From Streptomyces avidinii (lineage in GTDB: Bacteria; Actinomycetota; Actinomycetes; Streptomycetales; Streptomycetaceae): DNA of 38,629 bases. Position numbers and translations under genes: made by a program. The notes under the pieces were generated by a model that was given only the letters and a program-made list of their open reading frames with translations, was not told the origin of the DNA and searched no databases. Position 1 is the stretch's first letter; each line of letters begins with the position of its first letter. The DNA is taken from positions 45,393 through 84,021 of the forward strand of contig NZ_BMVL01000023.1 in the NCBI RefSeq assembly GCF_014650695.1, written 5' to 3'. Below are positions 1 through 7,972 of the stretch, piece after piece.

Positions 1-331
1 AGTAGGTGCCGAGCTCCTCGCGGTAGCCGGTGTCACCGAGGTGCTTGTCCCGGTGGAACTCGGGTGCGTCCTTGATCTGCTGCTTGGTGCGGTCGACGTA
101 GACCTTCTGGTCGGCCTCGTCGATCCGGATCACCGTGCTCGCCGGCAGCAGGACTTCCTTGCCGAAGATCCACACACCGGTGTCGACGACCAGGTAGGCG
201 TCACCGACCTCGTCGGAGTGCTTGTCGACCTTGCCGATGCTGCCGTCGGTGGCCTCGACCTTGTAGCCGGTGAGGTCCGTGGCCTGCAGACGGCCCGCGG
301 TCGACTTGTAGCTCCATACGTTCTCAGTCAC
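1..331 (-). CDS. PRC-barrel domain protein, C-terminus cut by window edge
   Basis: The gene starts at a GTG (331-329) preceded by a good GGAGGAG ribosome site and runs off the left end after 110 codons. The protein begins VTENVWSYKS. It contains a PRC-barrel core at about residues 17-65: GYKVEATDGSIGKVDK, then YLVVDTGVWIFGKEVLLP. A charged segment follows (DEADQKVYVDRTKQQIKDAP). PRC-barrel proteins of this size are common in Streptomyces and are usually linked to stress or envelope functions, but the biochemical role is not established. There is no signal peptide, so it is probably cytosolic. The domain call is firm and the function is unknown. Confidence 0.85.
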   Translation of the reverse strand, partial: MTENVWSYKSTAGRLQATDLTGYKVEATDGSIGKVDKHSDEVGDAYLVVDTGVWIFGKEVLLPASTVIRIDEADQKVYVDRTKQQIKDAPEFHRDKHLGDTGYREELGTY

Positions 332-494
332 GCGAAACAACTCCTCCGAATTACCTGAGGACCGACATTATTTCGGCCCTCGTCTTTCGTGTACGTCTTT
401 CGTGCGTCGTCCTTTTCGTCGTGTGCCCCCGGATCACCGGTTCATTCGAACGGGTTGCATCCATGGGTGGGGGAACGGCTCTCCGGCCCGCGGA

Positions 495-656
495 CTACCA
501 GCGGTACCAGCGTCCGCTGCCGGTCTTCGGGCGGGCCACGAAACCGATCAGCCACAGGATCAGGACCGCGATCGCGAACCACCACAGGATTTTCACCGCG
601 AAACCCGCACCGGCGAGAATCAGGATCAGCAGAAGAACAAGAAGCAGGGGAACCAT
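495..656 (-). CDS. 53-residue hydrophobic membrane peptide
   Basis: ATG at 656-654 is preceded by GGAGG about eight bases upstream, and the frame closes with TAG at 495. The peptide starts MVPLLLVLLLILILAGAG and continues into a second hydrophobic stretch (ILWWFAIAVLILWLIGFV). It ends in a short basic tail, ARPKTGSGRWYRW. This is the familiar small 'hydrophobic protein' (Lmo0937-like) found in many Streptomyces: two closely spaced membrane segments with a Trp/Arg C-terminus. Its function is unknown. The coding frame is supported by the amino-acid pattern and ribosome site. It lies downstream of nothing obvious and probably has its own promoter in 657-850. Confidence 0.8.
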   Translation of the reverse strand: MVPLLLVLLLILILAGAGFAVKILWWFAIAVLILWLIGFVARPKTGSGRWYRW

Positions 657-1155
657 GATTATCAAACCTCCGGACAGTCGAATGCCCAGGGTTTCCCGTC
701 ATACACCCGGGATTCCATGAGGAGTTCCGGCCGGCTGTGCCACGCGGGCTGCGCGGCGCGGGCCCGAATGCGACCTCGCGCCGAAGGCTTCGCCGGAGTG
801 GGCGTGACGCCCGGCCGTCCGGGTCGTTGAACCGAGAGGTCAGCGAAGTGCACGAGGGCCCCGAGTCGATGTCGGGGCCTTCGTGGTGTCTGCCGGCACC
901 AGGATCGGATGTATATCCGTTGCGGACGGATACTGCCTGTAACTAGACGGACCGTGTCGTCTACCGCTCGGCCGCCGGTGCGACCGGGGGCGGCGAGGTC
1001 CTCCAGGGCCCCGATGACCCGGTCGGCGGTGGCCCGGATACCGGGCGTGTACGCAGGTCCCCGGCGCCGCGGCGGGCCCGTTGGTCACCCGGAGCGGGCG
1101 GCCGGCTCTGATCGCCAGAGCGCTTTGCCCTCATTACGTAGATATTCTGTGAAGT
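657..1155. other. intergenic stretch with one strong hairpin
   Basis: I see no convincing gene in these 500 bases. Frames that stay open here have the Arg/Pro-rich composition expected of shadow frames and lack ribosome sites. The stretch should contain the promoter of the small hydrophobic peptide (leftward) and of the phosphatase (rightward), but I cannot place either with confidence. The hairpin at 851-885 is listed separately. Confidence 0.5.
851..885. terminator. 14-bp hairpin, probable bidirectional terminator or insulator
   Basis: Arms CACGAGGGCCCCGA (851-864) and TCGGGGCCTTCGTG (872-885) pair over 14 bp with one G-T wobble around a 7-base loop. There is no T-run. It sits between divergent promoter regions, so it may insulate rather than end a specific transcript. 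Confidence 0.5.
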
Positions 1156-2247
1156 GTGATCGAGTCTGGACGGCCGCGGCACCGCCGGCGCCCCGGCCCG
1201 GGAAGACTTGTGCGGCTGTCGCCGGTCATCCTGACCGTCGTCATCGCCAGCCTGGCTTACAACACTCCGCCGGACATGGCCTTCAGTCGCCTCCTGCCCG
1301 CGGCCCCGGCCCTCGCCGCTGCCATGTGGCCGGTGCTCCCCACCGTCCTGCTCGGAACGGTCTGCCTCTTTCTGATGATCGGCCTCAGTCTGGTCTTCCC
1401 CGATCTGGGGACGTGGTGGACGGCTGCGGGGATCATCGCGGTCACCGTGGCCGCCGCGTACGGAAGCCACGTCCGGCTCCAGCGGGAGCGCACCCTCTTC
1501 CAGGTACGGCTCGTCGCCGACGCGGCGCAGCAGGTGGTGCTCAGCCCCATGCCGCGCCGCTTCGGCAGCATCGAGATCGAGTCGCTGTACCTGGCGGCCG
1601 CGGCCGAGGCACGCATCGGCGGGGACTTCTACGAGGTGGTCGACACGCCGTACGGGGTCAGGCTGCTCATCGGTGACGTGCGGGGCAAGGGCCTGCCTGC
1701 GGTGGGGGCGGCCGCGGCGATCGTCAACGCCTTCCGGGAGGCCGCCTACGGCGAGAGCGACATGGTCGACGTAGCGCGCCGTATGGACGCCAGCAGCACC
1801 CGTTACAACGCCGCGTTTCCCCCCGAGGGGCCGATGGAGCGCTTCGCCACCGCCCTTCTGGTCGAGATCCCGCACGAGGGGAGCCGTATCGGCATCCTCA
1901 ACTGCGGGCATCCCCCGCCACTGCTCCTGAACCGCGGGAAACTCCGGGCCCTCGACCCGACCACCCCCTCGCCGCTGCTCAGCCTCGCGGACCTGATCGG
2001 CGACCGGTACAGCGTCGACTTCTTCGAGTTCGCCCCCGACGACCTGCTGCTGCTCTATACCGACGGGATCGCCGAGGCCCGCGCTCGCGACGGCGAGTTC
2101 TTCCCGTTGACGACCTGGATGAGTGCGCAGCCCCCCACGCCGCCCCGTGAACTGCTGACGGCTCTGCACCGCGACCTCCTCCGTTACAGCAGAGGACGTC
2201 TCGACGACGACATCGCCGCCCTCGCCGTGCGCCTGTGCAGGCCCTGA
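1156..2247 (+). CDS. membrane-anchored PP2C/SpoIIE-type serine phosphatase
   Basis: This is a 363-residue protein. The N-terminus is basic (about residues 1-20) and is followed by three or four hydrophobic segments, for example LSPVILTVVIASLAYN and WWTAAGIIAVTVAAAYGS, ending near residue 110. The rest is a PP2C/SpoIIE catalytic domain. Its metal-binding signatures are all visible: GGDFYEV, GDVRGKGLPA, LNCGHPPPLLL, LLLYTDGIAEAR and a terminal DDDIAALAVR. Such enzymes dephosphorylate anti-sigma antagonists or other Ser/Thr-phosphorylated regulators. Here no anti-sigma or antagonist gene is adjacent, so the partner is unknown. The start is a GTG at 1156 with no clear ribosome site. A second GTG at 1210, with GGGAAG just upstream, is a possible alternative. 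All catalytic Asp residues appear present. Confidence 0.88.
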   Translation: MIESGRPRHRRRPGPGRLVRLSPVILTVVIASLAYNTPPDMAFSRLLPAAPALAAAMWPVLPTVLLGTVCLFLMIGLSLVFPDLGTWWTAAGIIAVTVAAAYGSHVRLQRERTLFQVRLVADAAQQVVLSPMPRRFGSIEIESLYLAAAAEARIGGDFYEVVDTPYGVRLLIGDVRGKGLPAVGAAAAIVNAFREAAYGESDMVDVARRMDASSTRYNAAFPPEGPMERFATALLVEIPHEGSRIGILNCGHPPPLLLNRGKLRALDPTTPSPLLSLADLIGDRYSVDFFEFAPDDLLLLYTDGIAEARARDGEFFPLTTWMSAQPPTPPRELLTALHRDLLRYSRGRLDDDIAALAVRLCRP

Positions 2248-2293
2248 GCCGCCGAGCCCCCGGGCCTGCGGTTCGGCCCGCCCCCGGTGTGCG

Positions 2294-2325
2294 GAGGGGC
2301 GGCGCGCGGGTGCGTGCCGCCCCTC
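2294..2325. terminator. hairpin terminator between convergent genes
   Basis: GAGGGGCGGC (2294-2303) pairs perfectly with GCCGCCCCTC (2316-2325), with further GC pairing possible in the loop. It lies between the phosphatase stop and the stop of the convergent PKD gene. Confidence 0.65.
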
Positions 2326-2330
2326 GGGGG

Positions 2331-2354
2331 TTACCGGGTTACCGGGTTACCGGG
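2331..2354. repeat. 8-bp tandem repeat TTACCGGG x3 abutting a stop codon
   Basis: Three exact copies of TTACCGGG are followed by a degenerate fourth (TTACTTGG). The fourth copy supplies the TAA stop of the PKD gene on the minus strand. It looks like slippage expansion at the 3' end of that gene. Confidence 0.7.
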
Positions 2355-4127
2355 TTACTTGGACTGGTAGACGCCGAAGACGTCGAGTACCAGGTCGGCG
2401 TCCTGGTAGCCCTGGTTCCAGAAGGTGATGACGCCGTGCTCGCCGTCGCTCGCCTGCACCAGGTTCGGGACGATCGCGCCGGTCGTCCAGTTCAGGGTGG
2501 AGGAGCCGGGGCGCGGTCCGGCGGGTGCGGCGGGCTCGCCGGGCGCCGGCAGCGGGTAGGGGCTCGGTGCCACCGAGAGGAATCCGTCGCCGCCGGTCTC
2601 GGTGACGGTGGTGTTCAGCACGTAGGCCTCGACGCCGGTCGCGGTCGCGGCCTCGGGCGTGAATCCCTGGGTGATGTACTCGCGGGCCCGGAACCTGCCG
2701 CCGGGCCAGCCGTAGGCCTCCTCGCGGGTGTCGAGCGTGCGGAACGGGGTGAAGGGCAGGAAGGCGGCCTTGCTGTCCTTGCTGTAGTAGCCGACGACGT
2801 CGACCACCACGTGGGCCGGCAGATAGGCCCCGTTGAAGATCTTGATCGTTCCGTCCGGGGCCACCGGCACGATCACCGCGTTCGCGACGGTCTGGCCGGC
2901 CAGGAAGTTCAGGTTCGATGCCGTCGGGACCGGGCCCTCGCCGGAGAAGGCGGTCAGGTGGCCCAGTCCCCCGGGTTCGGTCACCGTGACGTTCAGCGCC
3001 ACGGCCGTGATGTTCTCGGGCACCCCGTGCAGCCCGCTGATGGGGGTCGTGAACGCGGTGCGTGCGGCGAGCTTGCCCGGGGACGTGCCGAGGCCCTCGC
3101 GGGTGTCCACGAACCGGGCGGGCGTCATCGAGGTGTAGCCGTCCGCGGAGGCCCGGGTGAAGTAGCCGGTGACGTCGGCGATCAGGTCGACCGGCTGCTG
3201 GCCGCCGTTGTAGAGCTCCACGTGCCCGTCCTCGCCGACCGGCACGATCACCAGGTTCGGGATGGAGCGGCCGGCCGTGTAGTTCAGGTTCGAGGTACCG
3301 GGGCGGTCGTAGCCGGCGCCGGGCCACGCGGTCACGTACCCGCTGTCGACGGTCTCGGTGACCGTGACGTTGAGGACGACCGCGGTGACGCCCGCCGGGA
3401 CGGCGGCATTGCCGGCCACCTTCACCCGGGCGGAACCCTGTCCCGGGACCTTGGCGGCGGGTGCGCCGGTGCCGGTGCCGTAGCGGGTGTCGAGGAGCCG
3501 GGTCGGGGTGTGCGGGGTGAAGTCGGAGCCGGGGGTGAGGAAGGCGCCTCCGTTGGTGGCCTGGACGGCATTGGCGGTGTCGGTCACCGTCACCTTCACC
3601 TGGTACTCGCCGGACTTTTCGTACGTGTGGGAGTGGTGCAGTTCGGCGGCGCCCTGGGCGGTGGTCGTGTCGGTCTTCCCGTCGCCCCAGTCGATGACGA
3701 CCCCGAGTGCGAAGTCGGCGCTCGTGATCAGGGTGGTGAGCTCGATGCCGTGTGCGGTGTAGCTGGTGCCGCTGACGTCGACCGCGAGGGTCGGGTTGGC
3801 TCCCGCGTCCGGTGCGGCCGCTTCCGCGGTCTGCGCGGTCTGCGCGGTCTGTGCGGTCTGCGCGGTCTGTGCGGTCTGCGCGGTCTGCGCGGTCTGTGGT
3901 GCGGCGGTCTTGGCGTTGGCCTTGCCGCTGCCCGCGGCGGCGGGCAGGGCGGTACGGATCGTGCGGTCGGCCGGGCTGTGGAAGCCCTCGGAGGTGGACG
4001 CCCCGGCTATGGCCTCGGCCACGCCGGCCGCGACGGGTACGGGATCCGCCGCCTGCGCGGTGCCCGGGATCATGCCGAGACCTGCGGCCACGAGGGCAGC
4101 GGTCATTACGAGTCGGTGGTTGCGCAC
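2355..4127 (-). CDS. secreted PKD-domain protein with three repeated beta modules
   Basis: This is a 590-residue protein. The GTG start (4127-4125) follows a GGGGGG ribosome site. The first 26-27 residues are a Sec signal ending GTAQA/AD. Residues about 77-101 are a run of TAQ tripeptides. Residues about 110-190 look like a PKD/Ig-like fold (VVIDWGDGKTD, HSHTYEKSGEYQVKVTV). Three modules of about 125-130 residues follow. Each opens with a DTR motif (TRLLDTRYG, ARFVDTREG, FRTLDTREE) and contains SNLN/STLNW, a VxNxVIVPV strand and a closing VDVxGYY/F. These modules recur in actinobacterial secreted adhesin-like or carbohydrate-associated proteins; no catalytic domain is visible. It lies 104 bases downstream of the thiopeptide operon on the same strand but has its own leader, and I see no functional link. 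Confidence 0.85.
   Translation of the reverse strand: MRNHRLVMTAALVAAGLGMIPGTAQAADPVPVAAGVAEAIAGASTSEGFHSPADRTIRTALPAAAGSGKANAKTAAPQTAQTAQTAQTAQTAQTAQTAQTAEAAAPDAGANPTLAVDVSGTSYTAHGIELTTLITSADFALGVVIDWGDGKTDTTTAQGAAELHHSHTYEKSGEYQVKVTVTDTANAVQATNGGAFLTPGSDFTPHTPTRLLDTRYGTGTGAPAAKVPGQGSARVKVAGNAAVPAGVTAVVLNVTVTETVDSGYVTAWPGAGYDRPGTSNLNYTAGRSIPNLVIVPVGEDGHVELYNGGQQPVDLIADVTGYFTRASADGYTSMTPARFVDTREGLGTSPGKLAARTAFTTPISGLHGVPENITAVALNVTVTEPGGLGHLTAFSGEGPVPTASNLNFLAGQTVANAVIVPVAPDGTIKIFNGAYLPAHVVVDVVGYYSKDSKAAFLPFTPFRTLDTREEAYGWPGGRFRAREYITQGFTPEAATATGVEAYVLNTTVTETGGDGFLSVAPSPYPLPAPGEPAAPAGPRPGSSTLNWTTGAIVPNLVQASDGEHGVITFWNQGYQDADLVLDVFGVYQSK
3826..3897. repeat. 9-bp minisatellite encoding TAQ repeats
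   Basis: Eight consecutive units of GCGGTCTG(C/T) lie in frame inside the PKD gene and encode a Thr-Ala-Gln linker between the signal-proximal region and the PKD domain. The near-perfect identity suggests recent slippage, so the copy number is likely to vary between strains. Confidence 0.9.
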
Positions 4128-4231
4128 CGGCCCCCCAGTTGTGGTGATGAGCGAAGAGCGGCCACCGTATGGAAAGTTCCGGCCAAGGGTCACGGGGTTC
4201 TGACGCGATTCACTCCATAGGGGCCAATGCT

Positions 4232-6055
4232 TTACCGGCTGTGCGGTTTGCGATCGACAGGAGGGGGGGTGCGGCGGCCGAGGGGCAGGAGGTACTGGAG
4301 GGGCTGGTCCGGGTCCTGGAGGCCGAGGAGTTCGTGGGCCAGGTCGTCGTGGAAACCGCCCAGCGGGGTTCCGCCCAGGCCCAGGGCCGTCGCCGTGAGC
4401 AGCAGGGTCTGGGCCAGGTGGCCGGTCTCCAGGAGGGCCAGGCGCAGTGCGCGCAGTCCGTAGCGGCGGCGCAGCAGGCCGAGGTCGGCGTAGAGGGCGA
4501 GGAGTACGGGTGCCTGCGCGATGCCGATCCAGTCCGGGTCGGTCGACGGGCGCGAGAGGTAGGTGGACAGGGCGGTGATGTCCTCCTGCGGTGCCACCGG
4601 GCCGATCCGGCGCAGGGTCCGGCGCTCGGGGACGCAGTCGTAGGTACCGGCCGGGAGTCCGGCCACGTCGAGGACGAGGAGGCGGACGCGTGCGGTGTGG
4701 AGGGCGCCTGCGCTGGGGTAGGGGCGGTGGGTCGGCGTACGGGTCGTGCCGTCGGTGAGGTGCTGCTGCTCGCTGCGGCCGCTGTCGGCGAGGGAGTGCC
4801 ACAGCAGGGCGCCGAGCGTGCCGGTGTCGAGGGGGCCGGTGAGGGCGCCGCGGAGTGAGGAGCGGGCCGCGAGGACGGCGCCCAGGGACACCTCGGGCAA
4901 CGGATCGGCGGGGAGCGGGACTTCGGCGGCGACGGCCGTGGCCGGCGCGGTGTCCTCGATGGGGGCGGACGGGCGCAGGGCCGAGTCCTCGCCGCGGCCG
5001 ATCTGGAACTTGCTGCGCTCCAGGTACTGCAGGTCGGGGGCGGTGTGGCCCGGCGGGAAGAAGCCGGCCGGGGCGTCCTGCGTCTCCAGCAGGGTGCGCG
5101 CGGCCAGCCTGCACACGGCTCGCTCCTCGTCGGGGCTCACGCCCAGCCGGTTGAACAGCATGTGCAGCTGCGAGCCCCAGACCCCGGCCCGGGTCCGCTC
5201 CCGCAGGCCGTCGAGCTGCGCGTCGGCCTCCCGGACCCGTTCGGCCCAGTGCGCCAGCCAGGGCGCCGCCGTGCCCGCCCGGAGGCGGTCGCGCAGGTCC
5301 GCGGCGCGTCCGCCGAGGGTGGTGCGCTGCGCCGCGTGGACGGTGTTGACCCGGCTGTGGACGGCGGCGGCGGGCAGCAGCGGTACCTCGGTGACCCAGC
5401 GCCAGCCCGCCGCGTGCGCGCGCAGCCAGCGTGCGGCGGTGAGCCGGTCCATGCCGAGTGCGTACGCCGTGGTGTGCGCGAGGTCCGCGGCCGCGGTGAG
5501 CCGGGATGCGGCCGCGGACCCGTCGGGCAGGGCCCGCAGTACGTCGAGGGCGGTGCGGGTGGAGGCTGCGAAGACGGCCTCGGCGACGGGCAGCGCCTGC
5601 GGTCCGCCGTAGCGCCGGGTTTCGGGTGCGTAGGGCAGGGCGCGGGCCTCGCCGTGCCGGGAGGGCCAGGGGCCGGGCACGGCGGGCACCTGCCGCGCCC
5701 TGTGGGCCAGCAGGCCGGGGAGTTCGGGGAGCTGGGCGGTGGTACGGACCCGGATCCGTACGTGGGGGCCGTCCTGCCCGTAGCGGATGTAGAACCAGTC
5801 GGTGGCTTCGCCGGCGGCCACGAGGCCGTCGAGGAGCGGGGCGGCGTCACGGACCAGGAAGCGGTCGGTGTCCTCGGTGGTGGAGTGCAGGAAGAGGTGG
5901 TGGCTCTGCCAGGTGCCGGTGCCCGGGCCGGTGCCGGTGCCGGTGGCCGTGGCGGTGTCGGTCACGGTGGCCGTGTCGGTGGCCGTGGCCGTGGCGGTCG
6001 TGGTGGCCGTGCCTGTGTCGGTCGTCGTCACGTCGTCCGGTCCTCGTCGTCGCAT
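4232..6055 (-). CDS. lazF: LazF-like bifunctional enzyme: glutamate elimination plus azoline dehydrogenase
   Basis: This is a 607-residue fusion. Residues about 9-48 are a Thr/Ala/Gly low-complexity arm. Residues about 49-330 match the thiopeptide-type (lantibiotic dehydratase C-terminal) fold, with WQSHHLFLHS, DWFYIRYGQDGPHVRIRVR and SQLHMLFNRLGVSPDEE. In this family the domain eliminates glutamate from glutamylated Ser to give dehydroalanine. Residues about 385-600 are a SagB-type FMN-dependent nitroreductase (RPYPSAGALHTARVRLLVLD, TALGLGGTPLGGFHDD) that oxidises azolines to azoles. The same fusion is the hallmark of LazF in lactazole biosynthesis. The first ATG is six bases after the lazE-like stop. 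A GTG eight codons in (6031) has a better-placed GAGGA. It is the last gene of the RiPP operon. Confidence 0.9.
   Translation of the reverse strand: MRRRGPDDVTTTDTGTATTTATATATDTATVTDTATATGTGTGPGTGTWQSHHLFLHSTTEDTDRFLVRDAAPLLDGLVAAGEATDWFYIRYGQDGPHVRIRVRTTAQLPELPGLLAHRARQVPAVPGPWPSRHGEARALPYAPETRRYGGPQALPVAEAVFAASTRTALDVLRALPDGSAAASRLTAAADLAHTTAYALGMDRLTAARWLRAHAAGWRWVTEVPLLPAAAVHSRVNTVHAAQRTTLGGRAADLRDRLRAGTAAPWLAHWAERVREADAQLDGLRERTRAGVWGSQLHMLFNRLGVSPDEERAVCRLAARTLLETQDAPAGFFPPGHTAPDLQYLERSKFQIGRGEDSALRPSAPIEDTAPATAVAAEVPLPADPLPEVSLGAVLAARSSLRGALTGPLDTGTLGALLWHSLADSGRSEQQHLTDGTTRTPTHRPYPSAGALHTARVRLLVLDVAGLPAGTYDCVPERRTLRRIGPVAPQEDITALSTYLSRPSTDPDWIGIAQAPVLLALYADLGLLRRRYGLRALRLALLETGHLAQTLLLTATALGLGGTPLGGFHDDLAHELLGLQDPDQPLQYLLPLGRRTPPPVDRKPHSR
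5912..6028. repeat. low-complexity Thr/Ala/Gly-coding tract
   Basis: Irregular GTGGC/GGTGGCCGT-type repeats encode residues 10-48 of the LazF-like protein (TATATATDTATVTDTATA and similar). The tract precedes the first conserved motif, so it is probably a disordered arm that arose by slippage. Confidence 0.75.
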
Positions 6056-6061
6056 GTCGGG

Positions 6062-7972
6062 TCAGGGGAAGGGGTGGGGGTGCAGGGGCAGTTCCTCGTG
6101 GCGCCCGGGCCGGGCCGTGCGGCCCAGGCGGTGGGGCACTTCCAGGAGCCGGGTCAGGCCGAGGGTGCGCCGGTTGACGTGCCCGAAGGTCATCGGGAGC
6201 GCGCCGGGGACAATGGCCTTCACACAGTGCAGGCCGAACCTCTCGCGCAGCCCCGGCTCGCTCTGGTCGACGGTGATCACCTCCAGTCCGGCGCGTGCCA
6301 GCCGGTCGACGGTCCGCGTCAGGAGGTCGCCGAGGTCGGGGACCGGTGCGGGGGCGCCGGGCCAGGCCTCGGCGACCGGCACGATCGGGGTGTCGGCGAA
6401 GAGGAACTCCAGGCGGGGGGCGGCCTCCGGCAGGGTGCTCAGCCCGACGTGGTCGTCGAGGGTGAGCACGAGTTCGGGGCGCTCCAGCATGGGCCGCAGC
6501 CGTTCGGGGTCGCGCGGTCCTCCCTCGGCGAAGGAGCGGTGCGGTGCCTCCAGGACGTTGGTGACGACCTCGGCGACGGCGGAGCGGATGGCGGCGCGCG
6601 GATCGTGGTGGGCGCCGGCCGCGAGGAACATCCGCGGCGCGTCCGGCCGGCCGCCCTCGTAGCGGCAGACCGCCAGGACGGCCGGGACGGCGAAGTCGTT
6701 GGTCGCGTCGAGGAGGAGGAGCCGGTAGCCGGCGGCCGCCGCCCGGTCCGCGAGCAGCAGGGTGTCGGTGTCCTCGGCCGGGGGGCGGATGCGGCGCAGT
6801 GGGGTGGTGGCGTACCAGGCCATGAGGAAGGCGTCGCGTTCCGCGACCTCGAACAGCCCGTACAGGGCGGCCTCTTCGGGGCTGTTGCCGAGGCCGCAGC
6901 CGTTGGAGGACTCGTAGACGACGCGCGGGCGGTCCGGGCCCGGCACGTCCCAGTACGCGACGTGCTCGGGGACCGCGGTCGGTCTGCGGTGGGTGAGGGA
7001 CCAGCCGTGCACCCAGTGGAGCGGCAGGTCCGGGGTGTACGGGACGGTGGGCGAGCCGGCGTGGCCGTGGTGGGCGGGGTCGGGCAGGCCGAGCCGTTCG
7101 GGGTCCAGTGCCCGGTCGGGGCCCAGCTCGGCGAAGGAGGCCCGCAGGGCGGTGCGGCGGCCCGTGGGGCGCATGCCCGCATGGCGTTCGACGGCCTCGA
7201 AGAGGGCGATGCGCTCGCTGTCGGCGTAGGTGCGGGCCCGGCCGTGGCCGCCGTCGTCGACGGACCGGCCGTCGGTGACGAGCGCGCTGGTGAGGCTGAA
7301 CGCCGAGTCCTCCGAGCGGCGCAGCCGCCGTACGGGCCCGAACCGCTCGTCGTACAGGGCGGTGCGCAGTGCGGCGCCGGTCGTACGGGGGTTGGCGCCG
7401 CGCAGGAGGGCCGGGTCGGGCAGCGGGCGCGGCCCCGAGGGCAGCGGGCGGAGCCGGGCCGGTGTGTCCGAGGGCAGCGGGTGGCACACGTCGCAGCCGC
7501 CGACGGGGCGGACGCGGTGGGTGGACCAGGTGGCGCGTCCCTGGTGAACGATGTGGACGACGGCCGAGCCGTCCTGGTCGAGGGGTTCCTCGTCGAGGAG
7601 TTCCTGGTCGAGGAGTTCTTGTACGAGGGCCTCCACGGCCGGGGTCAGGGCCGGTGAGGGCACTCCGGCCAGGGTCAGCTTCGGGCTCTGCCACGGGACG
7701 CGGCCGCCGGCGGTGGCCAGCCGCTGGTACTCGGTGCAGACGAGGCAGGCCGCGCCGCCCGGCCGGAGTACCGGTCCGATCACCGCCAGCGGCCCGTCGT
7801 GGCGGACCGGGACCAGGGCCACGGGCCGGCGCAGGGCGTGGCGGCTCAGTTCCTCGGCGAGGCCGAGCGTCCAGTGGGTCAGCAGGACCGCTGCCCGGCC
7901 GGCGGTGGTGGCCAGGGCGGTGGGGGCGTCCAGTACGGGAACGGGGGTGCGGGCCGGGGCGGGGGCGGTCAT
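6062..7972 (-). CDS. lazE: YcaO azoline-forming cyclodehydratase (LazE-like)
   Basis: This is a 636-residue protein whose ATG overlaps the preceding gene's stop (ATGA), indicating translational coupling. The N-terminal part has a pair of Cys motifs (CLVCTEYQ, CDVCHPL) typical of TOMM proteins. The C-terminal 400 residues are a YcaO domain: ANPRTTGAALRTALYDERFG, ALFEAVERHAG, ESSNGCGLGNSPEEAALYG, EVAERDAFLMAWY and TVDQSEPGLRERFGLHCVKA. The protein ends PLHPHPFP, the Pro-rich C-terminus expected of azoline-forming YcaO enzymes. With its RRE/ThiF partner (next gene upstream) it should use ATP to cyclise Cys, and selected Ser, of the precursor cores to thiazolines and oxazolines. The dehydrogenase domain of LazF then oxidises them. 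Confidence 0.92.
   Translation of the reverse strand: MTAPAPARTPVPVLDAPTALATTAGRAAVLLTHWTLGLAEELSRHALRRPVALVPVRHDGPLAVIGPVLRPGGAACLVCTEYQRLATAGGRVPWQSPKLTLAGVPSPALTPAVEALVQELLDQELLDEEPLDQDGSAVVHIVHQGRATWSTHRVRPVGGCDVCHPLPSDTPARLRPLPSGPRPLPDPALLRGANPRTTGAALRTALYDERFGPVRRLRRSEDSAFSLTSALVTDGRSVDDGGHGRARTYADSERIALFEAVERHAGMRPTGRRTALRASFAELGPDRALDPERLGLPDPAHHGHAGSPTVPYTPDLPLHWVHGWSLTHRRPTAVPEHVAYWDVPGPDRPRVVYESSNGCGLGNSPEEAALYGLFEVAERDAFLMAWYATTPLRRIRPPAEDTDTLLLADRAAAAGYRLLLLDATNDFAVPAVLAVCRYEGGRPDAPRMFLAAGAHHDPRAAIRSAVAEVVTNVLEAPHRSFAEGGPRDPERLRPMLERPELVLTLDDHVGLSTLPEAAPRLEFLFADTPIVPVAEAWPGAPAPVPDLGDLLTRTVDRLARAGLEVITVDQSEPGLRERFGLHCVKAIVPGALPMTFGHVNRRTLGLTRLLEVPHRLGRTARPGRHEELPLHPHPFP

Noticed and set aside
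2235..4220. Long plus-strand open frame antisense to the PKD gene
   Set aside because: Composition is Gly/Arg/Val-rich shadow sequence, and the minus-strand frame has a signal peptide, a ribosome site and recognisable repeated modules.
5045..7657. 870-codon plus-strand open frame across lazF/lazE
   Set aside because: It is a shadow of high-GC coding on the other strand, where YcaO and SagB motifs are clear.
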